NCBI GenBank assembly: GCA_022813625.1
Contig: JAKLMB010000012.1
Location: forward strand, 496,001-560,000
Length of the DNA stretch: 64,000 nt
Direction of reading: 5' to 3'
DNA from: Aaosphaeria pasadenensis
Taxonomy: Eukaryota; Ascomycota; Dothideomycetes; Pleosporales
Positions 11,114 through 20,569 of the stretch are shown here, piece after piece. A model generated the notes under the pieces. The model saw only the letters and a list, made by a program, of their open reading frames with translations. It was not told the DNA's origin and made no database searches. The position numbers and the translations under genes were made by a program. How positions within the stretch are numbered: the first letter of the stretch is position 1; each line of letters begins with the position of its first letter.

Positions 11114-14100
11114 ATGAGCCTCACCGCGTCCTCTGCCAACGTCGAGCCTCCACCGCTTCTCTTCGGCCAACGCTCGCCATCCCCTCCAAGCTTCTCCTCT
11201 CCTCCACAATCTCCGACCCACACATTACAGACACATACCCCCATGGCTTCCCCTCCACCGCCACAACCAATCCAAGACATAGACATGACCACCTCCGCCA
11301 CATTACCCCCCCTCCCGGCACAGAACCACGACCGGCAAAACGATGCTCCTATGCAGGATTACCTCAATCCACCAGGCAGCAATACAGCCACAGATTCAAC
11401 AACCAGCAACAACAACCAAAGTCCACCAACAGATGCTGTAGCGGTCGAGGTGGCGGCTGTGGACGACGACGCAATGGATACCTCTCCGGACAACGCACAG
11501 ATCATGATGATGGTCGAAAATGGGGCCACTGAACCTACAGTACCGCCTCGCGGGGGTGATCACCCCTCCGCGGATGGCCAAGTTGAGGACAATCGGGCAG
11601 ACGCCGATGAACCAGCTCCTGCACCACCGAGTGACGTTGTAAGTTTGCTTCCTGGAGGGAGAGACATTCCAGGTACTTATCTCCTGCAGGTACAAGACGG
11701 CACTGCTCCAACAGAGCCACCACCGCCGAATCAGGACGTATCAGAACCTCCGCCGCCACCACCTCCTGCTCAGTCTGACACTGAATCGTCCGACGATGAC
11801 GACTCAGACTGGGTGCCGTTGCCAGAGGATACTACAACTCCCGACGAGGAGGAATTGAAAGAGATTGAGGCCAGTTCCGAACATAGTGCATTAGACCATG
11901 CCTATTGGGAGAAGCGTGCCTATTCGTCCCTCGATCAACCGGAATTCTCGCCTGGCGCGAGTGGTCGGATTGAGTGGAGCATCAATTACAATGGCACAAA
12001 AGACAAACCAAACAGAGACTTGGTGATGAAGTCCGAGTCCGTCAACGTCGGTGGCCTTGAATGGCAAATCAAATTCTACCCCAAGGGCAATGATTCCGAC
12101 TACTTGAGCGTCTATGTCGAATGTCTGACCGTGAAGGACAAGGACGCCCGCGAGGACGATTCTACGATATCTGATACATCCAGTTCAGGCAGCGGCAGTC
12201 CGAACCCTAGCGAAGATTCGGCGGCTAAGAGCAAGCCGAGCTCGGGGAAGGAAGCCAATGTCGCGAACGAGGCCGCCGAGCCATCTGAACCCGTGGAAAG
12301 GCAACATGCTCCCCTTCCTCCGCTCAATTGCGAGCCGCCACCCAAGCGACGAAGTGTAGCTGCGCAAGTATCGGTCGTCCTTTATAACCCCGATGAGCCT
12401 CGGGTAAACTACTCGCGAACATGTCTCCATCGTTTCTGTACCGGGTCCCCTGACTGGGGTTGGACGAGATTCCACGGGCCTTACTATGACATTCCACATC
12501 GGATGCGTGGGCAGCGCCAACCGCTGCTTCGCAACGACAAGCTGGCCTTCACAGGCTACATCAGAATTGTGGAGGATGAGACTGACTGTCTGTGGGAGCA
12601 CCATAGCCGAGAGAATCCGTGGGACAGCTTCGCCATGACTGGGTTGCAGGGACTAACGTTGAACGAAAGCTCAAGCTCGCTTGGCGGTGGAAACATCATT
12701 TCGGCCATTGCACCCTGGATGTTGTTCAAGCCATTCCGACAATTTCTATACGATTTTCGGGTCCCTGGCCCTGATCGAGAGCCGTTCGCACGACCAAAGC
12801 CGATTATTGCTGCCCTTCAAAAGGTTCTCTATCTGCTCCGAACTCAAATTAGGCCTGGGGCAGGTGCAGTTACCTTAGAAGATCTGCTTGATGGATTCGA
12901 GTGGTATGGAATCCAAGACAACTTGAATAAGCTAGACGTGATGGAAGTTTGGGAGGTTCTCAGGTTGAAGGTTGAGGAGGAACTATCCGATACTTCGTAT
13001 GCGAACCTCTTCGATGACCTTTTTGGCGTGAAAAAGGACCATACACTTGCCACTCCGAGCTACCGAGTTCCCGTGGTAGGAGTAGAAAACATGCAAGAGG
13101 CCGTGAACCGAACATCCGACCTCGTATCTTCATCAACGTCGCTGCCGCAATTGTTAACCTTTGAACTAGCACGCCAGGAATTCGACACTGCTTCGAGGTC
13201 CTACGTAAAGCTAATGAACAAGGTCACTCTAGACGACCAGATCAATGTCCGGGGTACCACGTACACGCTCTACGGCTTCGTTGTCCATAAGCAAACATTA
13301 CAATCGTACGTCTACAATCCAGTGATACGCCCAGAAGGACCCGGCTCGAAATGGTATATCTATACAGATGGACGGGAGGAGAACATGGTGAAATGTCTCA
13401 CAAAGGCCGAAGCTATCGGGGCACATGAAGGCAAGACCGGGTCAGGAAAAGTCATTGGCAACGATCCCGTGGCGTACATTGTCATGTATGTGCGGGATGA
13501 CGTTGCAAAATCAACTTTCGAACCGAAGGCAGAAAATGAGCAATGGCAATTTCCGCAATGGATGCGGGACGATATCGAAAGAGAACAACCCGTCAATCGA
13601 AGACCGCTGACGCCACCTGCAATCGAGGAAACGGAGCAAGATGTTGATAAGCGAGATACGCCTACGGAAGAACGCAAGCCTGAGCTTCCAAAGGTGCACA
13701 CTTTTGAGGTTATTAACAGCAAAAGGTTTCTCGAGCATGAAGGGCCTGGGTTCTTTGATGCTTACGATCTTTCTTACCAACCAGCGGAAACAGAACAGAG
13801 CCTTTCCGTCCAATTGCTCAGCAGCGATACCGGTAAGGATGTACGCACTAAGCTTGCCACTGCTCTGGGCGACATCAAAGACCTCCGACAGATCAAGTTC
13901 TGGTTCATCGACGCCCATCACGGTACATTTGCGCGACCACAACTTAGAGGAACGAAGTATGTGGAGTTCTCGAGTGGGATTAATGACAACTTTGCTACCC
14001 CATCGAGCAACTGGAAGCTAGAGGATTCCTCATTCGCCTCCTCTACGCATCGGATTTGGGTACACGTGCTTGATGTTGCTGATCTTCCCGATCTGCCACC

Positions 14101-15406
14101 CGAGCCTCCGCGAGTCACAGAAGTAGCACCAGTAGAAGTAGCACCAGTCCAACCCTCCGAACCCAACGTTGAGGCTAGGGACGAGACTCTTCCCACTCCT
14201 CCTGTACAGGAGAGTACAGGCGAGGACACGCCAATGAGCGAACCTGATGAGGACGAAACGATTACGCAAAATGAAGAACCGCCTGCTGGTACACAATCCG
14301 CAGAAGTGCCTGAAGATACAAACATGGCTGAGGGGTCAACCGAAACTGTTGTTGAGCCACCAAATCCTGAGGCAGCCCAGCCCGCGACAGACGCTCAAGA
14401 TTCGACCCAACCTCCTGCTGATACGGAAATGGGAGGGACTCAGGACAATGTACCCCCTCCTCCACCACCGCCCCCTCTAGAGTTGCTTGCCAGTGTGGTG
14501 CCACCTCCACAGGATCCTTCGGTTTGGAGTGTGCCGCCTCCGCCGCCTCCGCCAGCTCCGGAATCCATCCCTGACGAGATCTACTTCTTTTTGAAGTTTT
14601 TTGACGCCGAGGCTCAGACCCTACAGTCACGCGGCTCGTACGTCCGACCAGCAGCTGCCAGGCTTGACCGTACCATCTCCACCATCTTGAATCTCCCAGC
14701 GGAGCAAAGTTTCGAAGTATATGAGGAAGAAACTCTTACCACGGTTCATGCGCTCAAGAACCGTCATACTTTCTTCCGGAACGACGTGGCGAACACATCT
14801 GTGCTGATCGTCACATTCCCGCTGGACGAGAAAACACGCGAGGCTCTCGCTGAGCGTGCCGCATTCGCTGACCTCAAGTCATTCCTTTCCTTCCGCGCCC
14901 GAGCACGAAACTTCCCCGCGAAGCTTAACGGCCACTTCATCGAGGACTACTTCTCTTCACAGTACTACAAGGGGGATATCAGGAACGGACACCATCACGG
15001 CCATGGATCGCGCATCTACCATAGCGGTGCCACTTACGAAGGCAAATTCCGGCTCTCAGAACGTCACGGACATGGGCTGTACACTTTCCAGAATGGTGAT
15101 ACATATGACGGCGACTGGGTAGCAAACCAGCAGCACGGAACCGGAACATTTGTCGAGTTGTCCTCAGGCAACACGTACGTGGGAGGATGGAAGAACGACA
15201 AGAAGTTTGGTGAGGGCGTCACTCACTGGAAGAATGCGCAAGAGGAGGAACGTCTGTGCAGGATCTGCTGGGAGGAGAGCGCAGATGCCGCATTCTACGA
15301 TTGCGGGCATGTCGTGGCTTGTCTGGCGTGCGCACGACGAGTAGAGAACTGTCCAGTCTGCAGGAAGCGGGTGGCCAGCGCCATGAAGCTCTACTATGTC
15401 TCTTAG
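11114..15406 (+). CDS. MATH / inactive USP7-like / MORN / RING-finger protein
   Basis: A single 1430-residue exon; the start codon sits in AACCATGAG. Order of parts: disordered Pro-rich N-terminus (1-270); MATH domain (about 280-500: GRIEWSINYNG, VGGLEWQIKFYPKG, LSVYVECL, then WGWTRFHG and the RNDKLAFTGYIRI strand); a region that follows the USP7/Ubp15 catalytic fold (about 509-796: ALQKVLYLLRTQ, FEWYGIQDNLNKLDVMEVWE, VRGTTYTLYGFVVHK, AYIVMYVRDD); a ubiquitin-like block (about 861-950); Pro/Glu-rich linker with poly-Pro; a second ubiquitin-like block (about 1154-1270, EIYFFLKFFDAEAQTL); three to four MORN repeats (about 1282-1372); and a C-terminal C3HC4 RING (about 1380-1420, CRICWEES..CGHVVACLAC..CPVC). 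The Cys box and the catalytic His of USP enzymes are absent, so no deubiquitinase activity is expected. The RING has a full set of metal ligands and suggests E3 ubiquitin ligase activity. Function is inferred. Confidence 0.85.
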   Translation: MSLTASSANVEPPPLLFGQRSPSPPSFSSPPQSPTHTLQTHTPMASPPPPQPIQDIDMTTSATLPPLPAQNHDRQNDAPMQDYLNPPGSNTATDSTTSNNNQSPPTDAVAVEVAAVDDDAMDTSPDNAQIMMMVENGATEPTVPPRGGDHPSADGQVEDNRADADEPAPAPPSDVVSLLPGGRDIPGTYLLQVQDGTAPTEPPPPNQDVSEPPPPPPPAQSDTESSDDDDSDWVPLPEDTTTPDEEELKEIEASSEHSALDHAYWEKRAYSSLDQPEFSPGASGRIEWSINYNGTKDKPNRDLVMKSESVNVGGLEWQIKFYPKGNDSDYLSVYVECLTVKDKDAREDDSTISDTSSSGSGSPNPSEDSAAKSKPSSGKEANVANEAAEPSEPVERQHAPLPPLNCEPPPKRRSVAAQVSVVLYNPDEPRVNYSRTCLHRFCTGSPDWGWTRFHGPYYDIPHRMRGQRQPLLRNDKLAFTGYIRIVEDETDCLWEHHSRENPWDSFAMTGLQGLTLNESSSSLGGGNIISAIAPWMLFKPFRQFLYDFRVPGPDREPFARPKPIIAALQKVLYLLRTQIRPGAGAVTLEDLLDGFEWYGIQDNLNKLDVMEVWEVLRLKVEEELSDTSYANLFDDLFGVKKDHTLATPSYRVPVVGVENMQEAVNRTSDLVSSSTSLPQLLTFELARQEFDTASRSYVKLMNKVTLDDQINVRGTTYTLYGFVVHKQTLQSYVYNPVIRPEGPGSKWYIYTDGREENMVKCLTKAEAIGAHEGKTGSGKVIGNDPVAYIVMYVRDDVAKSTFEPKAENEQWQFPQWMRDDIEREQPVNRRPLTPPAIEETEQDVDKRDTPTEERKPELPKVHTFEVINSKRFLEHEGPGFFDAYDLSYQPAETEQSLSVQLLSSDTGKDVRTKLATALGDIKDLRQIKFWFIDAHHGTFARPQLRGTKYVEFSSGINDNFATPSSNWKLEDSSFASSTHRIWVHVLDVADLPDLPPEPPRVTEVAPVEVAPVQPSEPNVEARDETLPTPPVQESTGEDTPMSEPDEDETITQNEEPPAGTQSAEVPEDTNMAEGSTETVVEPPNPEAAQPATDAQDSTQPPADTEMGGTQDNVPPPPPPPPLELLASVVPPPQDPSVWSVPPPPPPPAPESIPDEIYFFLKFFDAEAQTLQSRGSYVRPAAARLDRTISTILNLPAEQSFEVYEEETLTTVHALKNRHTFFRNDVANTSVLIVTFPLDEKTREALAERAAFADLKSFLSFRARARNFPAKLNGHFIEDYFSSQYYKGDIRNGHHHGHGSRIYHSGATYEGKFRLSERHGHGLYTFQNGDTYDGDWVANQQHGTGTFVELSSGNTYVGGWKNDKKFGEGVTHWKNAQEEERLCRICWEESADAAFYDCGHVVACLACARRVENCPVCRKRVASAMKLYYVS

Positions 15407-16415
15407 TGAGAGACGATTCACCGAACGATTGAGACGATCGACAAAGACCTGCATTACCGGAGTTTAGAAGAACGGAGCATGAGAGACTGGAAGATATCTG
15501 ATTGGGTTCTGCGTCCATTTTATTCTATTTCCTCGTTTTTCTTTTCTCTCCTCACGGGACTTACGATTATCATGTTACACACACTTCCTCTCTTGGATAT
15601 GGGTGGGGGAGATGGGGGGGGCGTCTCGGTTGTCCTGTTTGAAGGGAAGGGATTTCTATATTCTTCTTTTCCTTTCTGTTTCTGTTCTTCGACTAAAGCT
15701 CATGCATGGGACGACTTTAGTATAATGCTGATTGATAGCTGGCTTAGCGTGATAGATGGAGGTTAGTCTTCGTTGTCATATTATCAATTTTTCTCAAGAT
15801 GTTTTATTTGTTGTGGTGTTGGGTTTTCGATTATATGGTGTTGTGATTTGAGCGCTGCTTTCATTGGTTTACGACGTATTAACTTCTTGTCCGGTATCTG
15901 TCTAACACCGCAGCGCTACGTTCACAAGGAAAATAGAGACGACTACTCGCTCGCCATACGGCACCCCAATCGTCCTTGAAGCTACCTCATCTTATCTCAC
16001 CTCGCCTCTCGCTGCACTCACTTTACCAAGAACGCGAATCATAAACATGTTCCACATCCAGCCGCTTCAGCCTCCCAACGAGAATGGAAAACCATGTGAA
16101 CCCGATAAGAGATATTCACTCCAAAGAGAAAAAGGAAGAAAAGATGATTGCGTTTCCGAGGACAGTCTCACCGCTCATCACCAAACCAGCAACACAAGAA
16201 CGTACAGAGACGGAATAAGTGAACATATGAACATCATCCAGTCGGCGCAAAGCTATAGACAACATCCCACACACACACCCAATCCCAATCCCACCGGCGA
16301 ACCAAACCCCCTCCCTCATATATACAGTCCGTCAAGACAACTCCCACCTCACCCCTTTCCCCCTCCCTTCAAAAACACCCATCAAATCGTCACCACCGCC
16401 GATAGGCCGACCGGT
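15407..16415. other. 1-kb convergent intergenic region
   Basis: It holds the 3' ends of the MATH/RING gene (+) and the SnoaL-like gene (-). It is T-rich and G-rich just after 15480 and A/C-rich toward 16400. No gene is seen. A plus-strand open frame at 16047-16700 runs antisense through the SnoaL-like exons and is not supported. Confidence 0.6.
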
Positions 16416-17133
16416 CTACTTCGTCGGATACCTCTCCCCCTGATCCCACTATCCCCCAAAAAGGTCAGCATTCACTCACTCAATTCACCCATCCCCTCCT
16501 CCCCACCCCCCACAAACCCATTCAAACCCACGCATGCACATCCAAAGAAAAAAGAAAAAAAGAAAAAAGAAAACCCATACTCACATGTTCAGCAATGCAC
16601 CCGCCATCCCAGCGAAACCGATCCACGACCTCCCCAAAGCTCCCGCTCCTGTAGTTCAGCCACCCCTGGGGATGCCTGTACGTGTTCCTCAGCGGGGTAA
16701 TGCTTTGAGAGGACCAGATGGGGGATAGGATGTTCCACGCGGAGTCGAAGCCGTTTTGCGCGGCGGGGTTGTGGTTCTATGTATCACTGTTAGCCCCGAG
16801 ATGTGTGTAGGGGGTGGTGATGGGGAGAGGGTTTAAGGGGGGATTTGGGGGAAGGGGGAGACGAACGATGTAGTCCTGGCGTATGAACTCGAAGGCCGCG
16901 GTGATGTTCTTTTTGACGATGAAGGCGTCGGTGAATTTGGCGTGGTTGGCGAGGTGTTGGGCTTCGGTTGTGTTGGCGATGGAGACGCAGGGTTTGGGTT
17001 TCGTGGGGCGGGATTGGCGGGTGTCGAGGGAGGAGGAGGATGGGGAGGTGGAGGAGGTGACGGGGTGGGCGAGGACGGTGGTGGTGGGTAGGAGGAGGAG
17101 GAGAGTTGTGGTGAAGAGGGTTGGGATGTGCAT
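16416..17133 (-). CDS. Secreted SnoaL-like (NTF2-fold) protein
   Basis: Three exons on the minus strand: 17133-16867, 16776-16585 and 16448-16416, together 163 aa. Introns are 90 and 136 nt; the first has the donor GTTCGT, a GCTAACA branch and ends TAG, the second runs GTGAGT to TAG after a GCTGAC branch. The N-terminus MHIPTLFTTTLLLLLPTTTV is a signal peptide cut near residue 22, followed by a Ser/Thr-rich mature start. The body reads HLANHAKFTDAFIVKKNITA, then DYINHNPAAQNGFDSAW, IAEHWDQGERYPTK and stop. HxxYI.HNP and the late EHWD motif are typical of SnoaL-like polyketide-cyclase-fold proteins of unknown function. It is probably secreted. Substrate is unknown. The splice joins restore the family motif across both junctions, which is the main support for the model. 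Confidence 0.8.
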
Positions 17134-18259
17134 TTTGAGGTTTCTATTTGGTATGGGGTTGTGGTGTTGTGGTGGTGAAGATGAAGTACGACGGAAGAAT
17201 ATAATGGAGGGAGGACGTCGTGGGAAAGATATAGTTATTTACATAGGTAGGTATCTGTCTATCTATCCACCTACCTATTTATCTATACACTTATCTATAC
17301 ATCTAATAAGTACCGCCGACGACAATGATGCAATCACTACTATGCACCGCAAAAACGCCGTTGTGATTAATATACAAAAAGATCCCTGGTATACTTCACA
17401 CGTACACACACACATATGCGAACTCCCCACATCCGCCCACATGTACATCCAGGGCGCAGTATGTAGGTACAGTACAGTACGTCCACTTTCTACCTTCGTC
17501 TCCACATTCATAAACCGCAGATTGCGCTCCAAGATTCTTGGACAGTCGTCGTCGTGGCTGTGTGAGCGTGCGTGCCATGTGGGGAACATTCGCCTGCGTC
17601 ATTCCCACGACGGCGCGGCGTCGGTGGTTCCCCGGGGTGTCTTGTCGCGTCCTATCTTCCAAGTAAACCCTGGATAGGATATAGGTACGGTCGTGATTTG
17701 ATTTAGTTTATCTATCGGGAGTTGATGTTTTAAATGAAGGTCGGACATTGGCAAAGAAAGAGTAACGGCTGGGCGATGGGTATCCCTGTCGGGCGGCGGG
17801 CGCGCCCGGCTAATGATCTGATTGATCGCCAATGCTTTTGTTTTATTTGCCGGCTGGGGAGATGGAAGGGGAGGAGGGAGGTGTAGTGTCGCGATAGTTA
17901 TGTTGTTTGGTGGATGGGTCCGAGGGCCGAGGGTTGTTGTATGGTGTAGTTACCGGATTGGGTGTGGTACCTAAGTAGGTGGTTCAGTGTTATGTTCCTG
18001 GCCAATGATGGATATGATATGTCTCGATTGGTAGACTATTGTCCTTAAAATATCGGACGGCGTTTCAATGTAGATCAAGGTCAGAAGAATTCGAGACAAT
18101 TAATTTTATAAGCTACTAGAATTTCTACATTTCAGTCCACACGCTCGCGCGAACCAACATCGCCATAGCATCACCAAACGCTCCAATAGTCACCATATCT
18201 CTTAACAATCATTCCATCATCAGATCAACTTCAAACTTGACCTCACAATACCCACCCCA
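17134..18259. other. 1.1-kb intergenic region
   Basis: It holds the promoter of the SnoaL-like gene (-) and the 3' side of the VOC gene (-). A tetranucleotide-like tract of TATC/TACC units lies at about 17240-17305, and GTAGGTACAGTACAGTACGT at about 17463. No gene seen. Confidence 0.55.
17240..17305. repeat. TATC/TACC microsatellite tract
   Basis: Imperfect 4-bp units (TAGG, TATC, CACC, TACC) directly upstream of the SnoaL-like gene. Non-coding. Confidence 0.7.
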
Positions 18260-18640
18260 TCAACTCTCTCCCCCCTCACAAAACGTAATCCGATTCCCAA
18301 ACGGATCCATCACCGCCATCTCCCTCGCCCCCTCCGCATGCCCCTCCTCAATCCCGGGCCTCAAAAACCCATACTTCTTCCCCTCAAGCTCCGCATGGAA
18401 CGCCTCGAGCCCCGTCATCGTGACCCGCACGTGCACGCCGGGGCTCCCGTCGCCGTGGTGCTCGCTGAGGTGCAGGACGAGCCCGCCACGTGATACCTGT
18501 CGGTACAGCGGGAGGTCGGGCGAGAAGCGGTGCGACCAGTCGGTCGTGAAGCCGAGGTAGTCGAGGTAGAATTCGTCGGCTTTGGGGATGGAGAAGATGC
18601 GGAGGATTGGGGTGATGGTGTGGAATTGGATTGTGGACAT
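18260..18640 (-). CDS. VOC-superfamily (glyoxalase / bleomycin-resistance-like) protein
   Basis: A single exon of 126 aa starting MSTIQFHTITPILRIFSIPK. It has the paired beta-alpha-beta pattern of the vicinal-oxygen-chelate fold: FYLDYLGFTTDWSHRF, then LYRQVSRGGLVLHLSEHHGD, and MAVMDPFGNRITFCE near the end. These blocks are close to the bacterial glyoxalase-superfamily / bleomycin-resistance (Ble-like) group, whose members bind drugs or act on small substrates as dimers. It has no signal peptide and should be cytosolic. The substrate cannot be told. The intron-free gene, its bacterial-type motifs and its place next to other accessory genes fit an old transfer from bacteria, but this is inference. 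Confidence 0.88.
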   Translation of the reverse strand: MSTIQFHTITPILRIFSIPKADEFYLDYLGFTTDWSHRFSPDLPLYRQVSRGGLVLHLSEHHGDGSPGVHVRVTMTGLEAFHAELEGKKYGFLRPGIEEGHAEGAREMAVMDPFGNRITFCEGGES

Positions 18641-19535
18641 GGTGGGGAGGGGGGTTGTGTTCGTTTTTTGGGTTGATGGTTATGGTTCAAGGTAGTGTGC
18701 TGTTTGTAAGGTGCGGAATAGATATGTTGTAAAAATAGAATAGGTTAGGATTAGATGGTTGAGTTGCTTGTTGAACAAGCCGAACTATAGGCGAAACCAA
18801 TTGTAGCTTTGTCCGTCCTGAAGAGAACAAACTATTAATGTATCCAGAGGGAGACAGATAGTTCTTATAGACAGTTCGTCTGGACGGAAATATTTACATA
18901 TGACGTTGCTCGAGGCTGCAATGCCCCTCTTATTTAGGTTTGTGCAACGGGCTAGTCTAAGGCTGCCGTCCACTGCATAGGGCTGAACGTTAGGAAGCAT
19001 TCACATTTGATCACGTGTGATCTGCGAACATACTAAACCTCACTCCTTTCAACAATGTCGCAATAATGTATGCTAGTATTGCTTGTCTTCGCGAAACGTC
19101 CTTTTCGCAAAAAAATAAGTTACGGAGTCCCTGGAGCTACCACACAGGATCGAGTTCCAAAGTCCGGACGTAAGGATTTCCATTGGCGGATGACTGCACT
19201 GCGAAGAGAGACGTCGAACGATGAAGGATGATGTGAATCCTCACAACGCACATTGTAAACACGTCACTGAATGAAACCTAGCACAACAACAATTACTCTC
19301 TTACAACGTACGGTTCTTGTTTGTTCGTCGACGAGTCTTAGTCTGCACTTCTTTGTCACTTGTGCACCAGTCATACCCGTGGTCTGACAAGATAACGAAC
19401 CAGCCTCTCTAATTAAGCTCACATGTCCCTCCACCACAATCCACATCTACCACTCAAAACCATATACCTCTAAATCCACACTCTGGACAGTGTCCTCATC
19501 TTCCAATCTCACAAAAATACGACCTCACATCCAAT
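18641..19535. other. 0.9-kb divergent intergenic region
   Basis: Upstream of the VOC gene (-) and of the 177-aa gene (+). AT content is higher than in the flanking genes. No open frame has coding character. Confidence 0.55.
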
Positions 19536-20069
19536 ATGGCGAACCAGAACAACACCACACCACCAAACCTCGGCTTCAGCAACTCAGAGCACCTCCTCCA
19601 ACAATTCCGCACCGCGGTCGCACACAACACACCTTCAATACCAACAACCACCATAACCCCCTCGTCCCCGGGAAAACCCCCGCAACCCTCCCTCAAACTC
19701 AACACCACCACCTCAACCACCAACTCATCAACCCTCACGCCCCCCCAAGGCTTCAAGTACCCCACGCGACCCCCCTCCGCAACCGCCTCCCGCAGCAGCC
19801 CCATCTCCTTCCCCCCCTCATCATCCTCCCCCATCCCCACCCACCCGTCTCCGTCAAAGGCGGAGGACCCGAGGCTCCAGGCCGTACGGTCGTATCTCGA
19901 GACGCACGCGGAGATCGAAGCGTGGACGCCTGACGGGAAGGGCGGGATCACGGTCAAGGTGAGGGGCAGGGATGGGTTTAGGACGGATGAGGGGTTGAGT
20001 AGGGTTTGGAGGGAGGGGGATGAGGCGAGGGGGGTGGCGTTGAGGTGGGTTGGGGGGTGTTGGGATTGA
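19536..20069 (+). CDS. Hypothetical protein, 177 aa
   Basis: A single exon with its start in CCAATATGGCG. The first 110 residues are low complexity (Asn, Thr, Ser, Pro), likely disordered. The last 65 residues look ordered: DPRLQAVRSYLETHAEIEAW, then KGGITVKVRGRDGF and a Trp/Gly-rich end. No signal peptide or membrane helix. I do not recognise the family. A minus-strand frame of 153 codons overlaps it, but the plus frame has the more protein-like C-terminus, so it is preferred. Confidence is moderate only. Confidence 0.5.
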   Translation: MANQNNTTPPNLGFSNSEHLLQQFRTAVAHNTPSIPTTTITPSSPGKPPQPSLKLNTTTSTTNSSTLTPPQGFKYPTRPPSATASRSSPISFPPSSSSPIPTHPSPSKAEDPRLQAVRSYLETHAEIEAWTPDGKGGITVKVRGRDGFRTDEGLSRVWREGDEARGVALRWVGGCWD

Positions 20070-20569
20070 ATTAGTTTTGTTATGGGGAGGGACAGGCTTT
20101 TTGGAAGTGGATGGTTGGGGTGGATAGGTGTGGGATATGGGGCTTGGAAGAGTGATGCTGTTGTTTTGTAGGATTGTAGGATTTCTTTTTTTTATATCGC
20201 TAGTGGATTTCTCAGCCATTTTTTGGAGTTTTGTGTCTTTTATAATTTTCATTGTACTAGAACGAAATGACGATAATTTGACTATTCTAAGCGTTTATCT
20301 GATTGCATGATACAATTTAATGGATGATTTTGAAGACAATGTGACTGAGCTCGTAGTCAATACAACATTGCACTTGCGTCTTTGAAATCCACTCCCACAA
20401 TCAGTAGCCAGTTAGCAATAACCAGTCAGAGTTATATTTGTCTTTGATACTCGCTTTTCAGTCCTGCATTGAACCTCTGGGATATAGCCCCCTTACAAGT
20501 AGTAAGTCGAACTTATCGTTACACATAGGTAATCATTCCTCATGCCTCGTCATTTCACCCTTCCATATC
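20070..20569. other. 0.5-kb convergent intergenic region
   Basis: Between the 3' end of the 177-aa gene (+) and the 3' end of the large gene (-). T-rich near 20180-20270, as in fungal 3' ends. No gene seen. Confidence 0.55.

Noticed and set aside
16047..16700. 217-codon plus-strand open frame
   Set aside because: Antisense to the exons of the SnoaL-like gene, Pro/Thr/His low complexity; the minus-strand spliced gene explains the region.
19496..19957. 153-codon minus-strand frame over the 177-aa gene
   Set aside because: The plus frame has a more ordered C-terminus and a better start context; the two share GC-rich codons.
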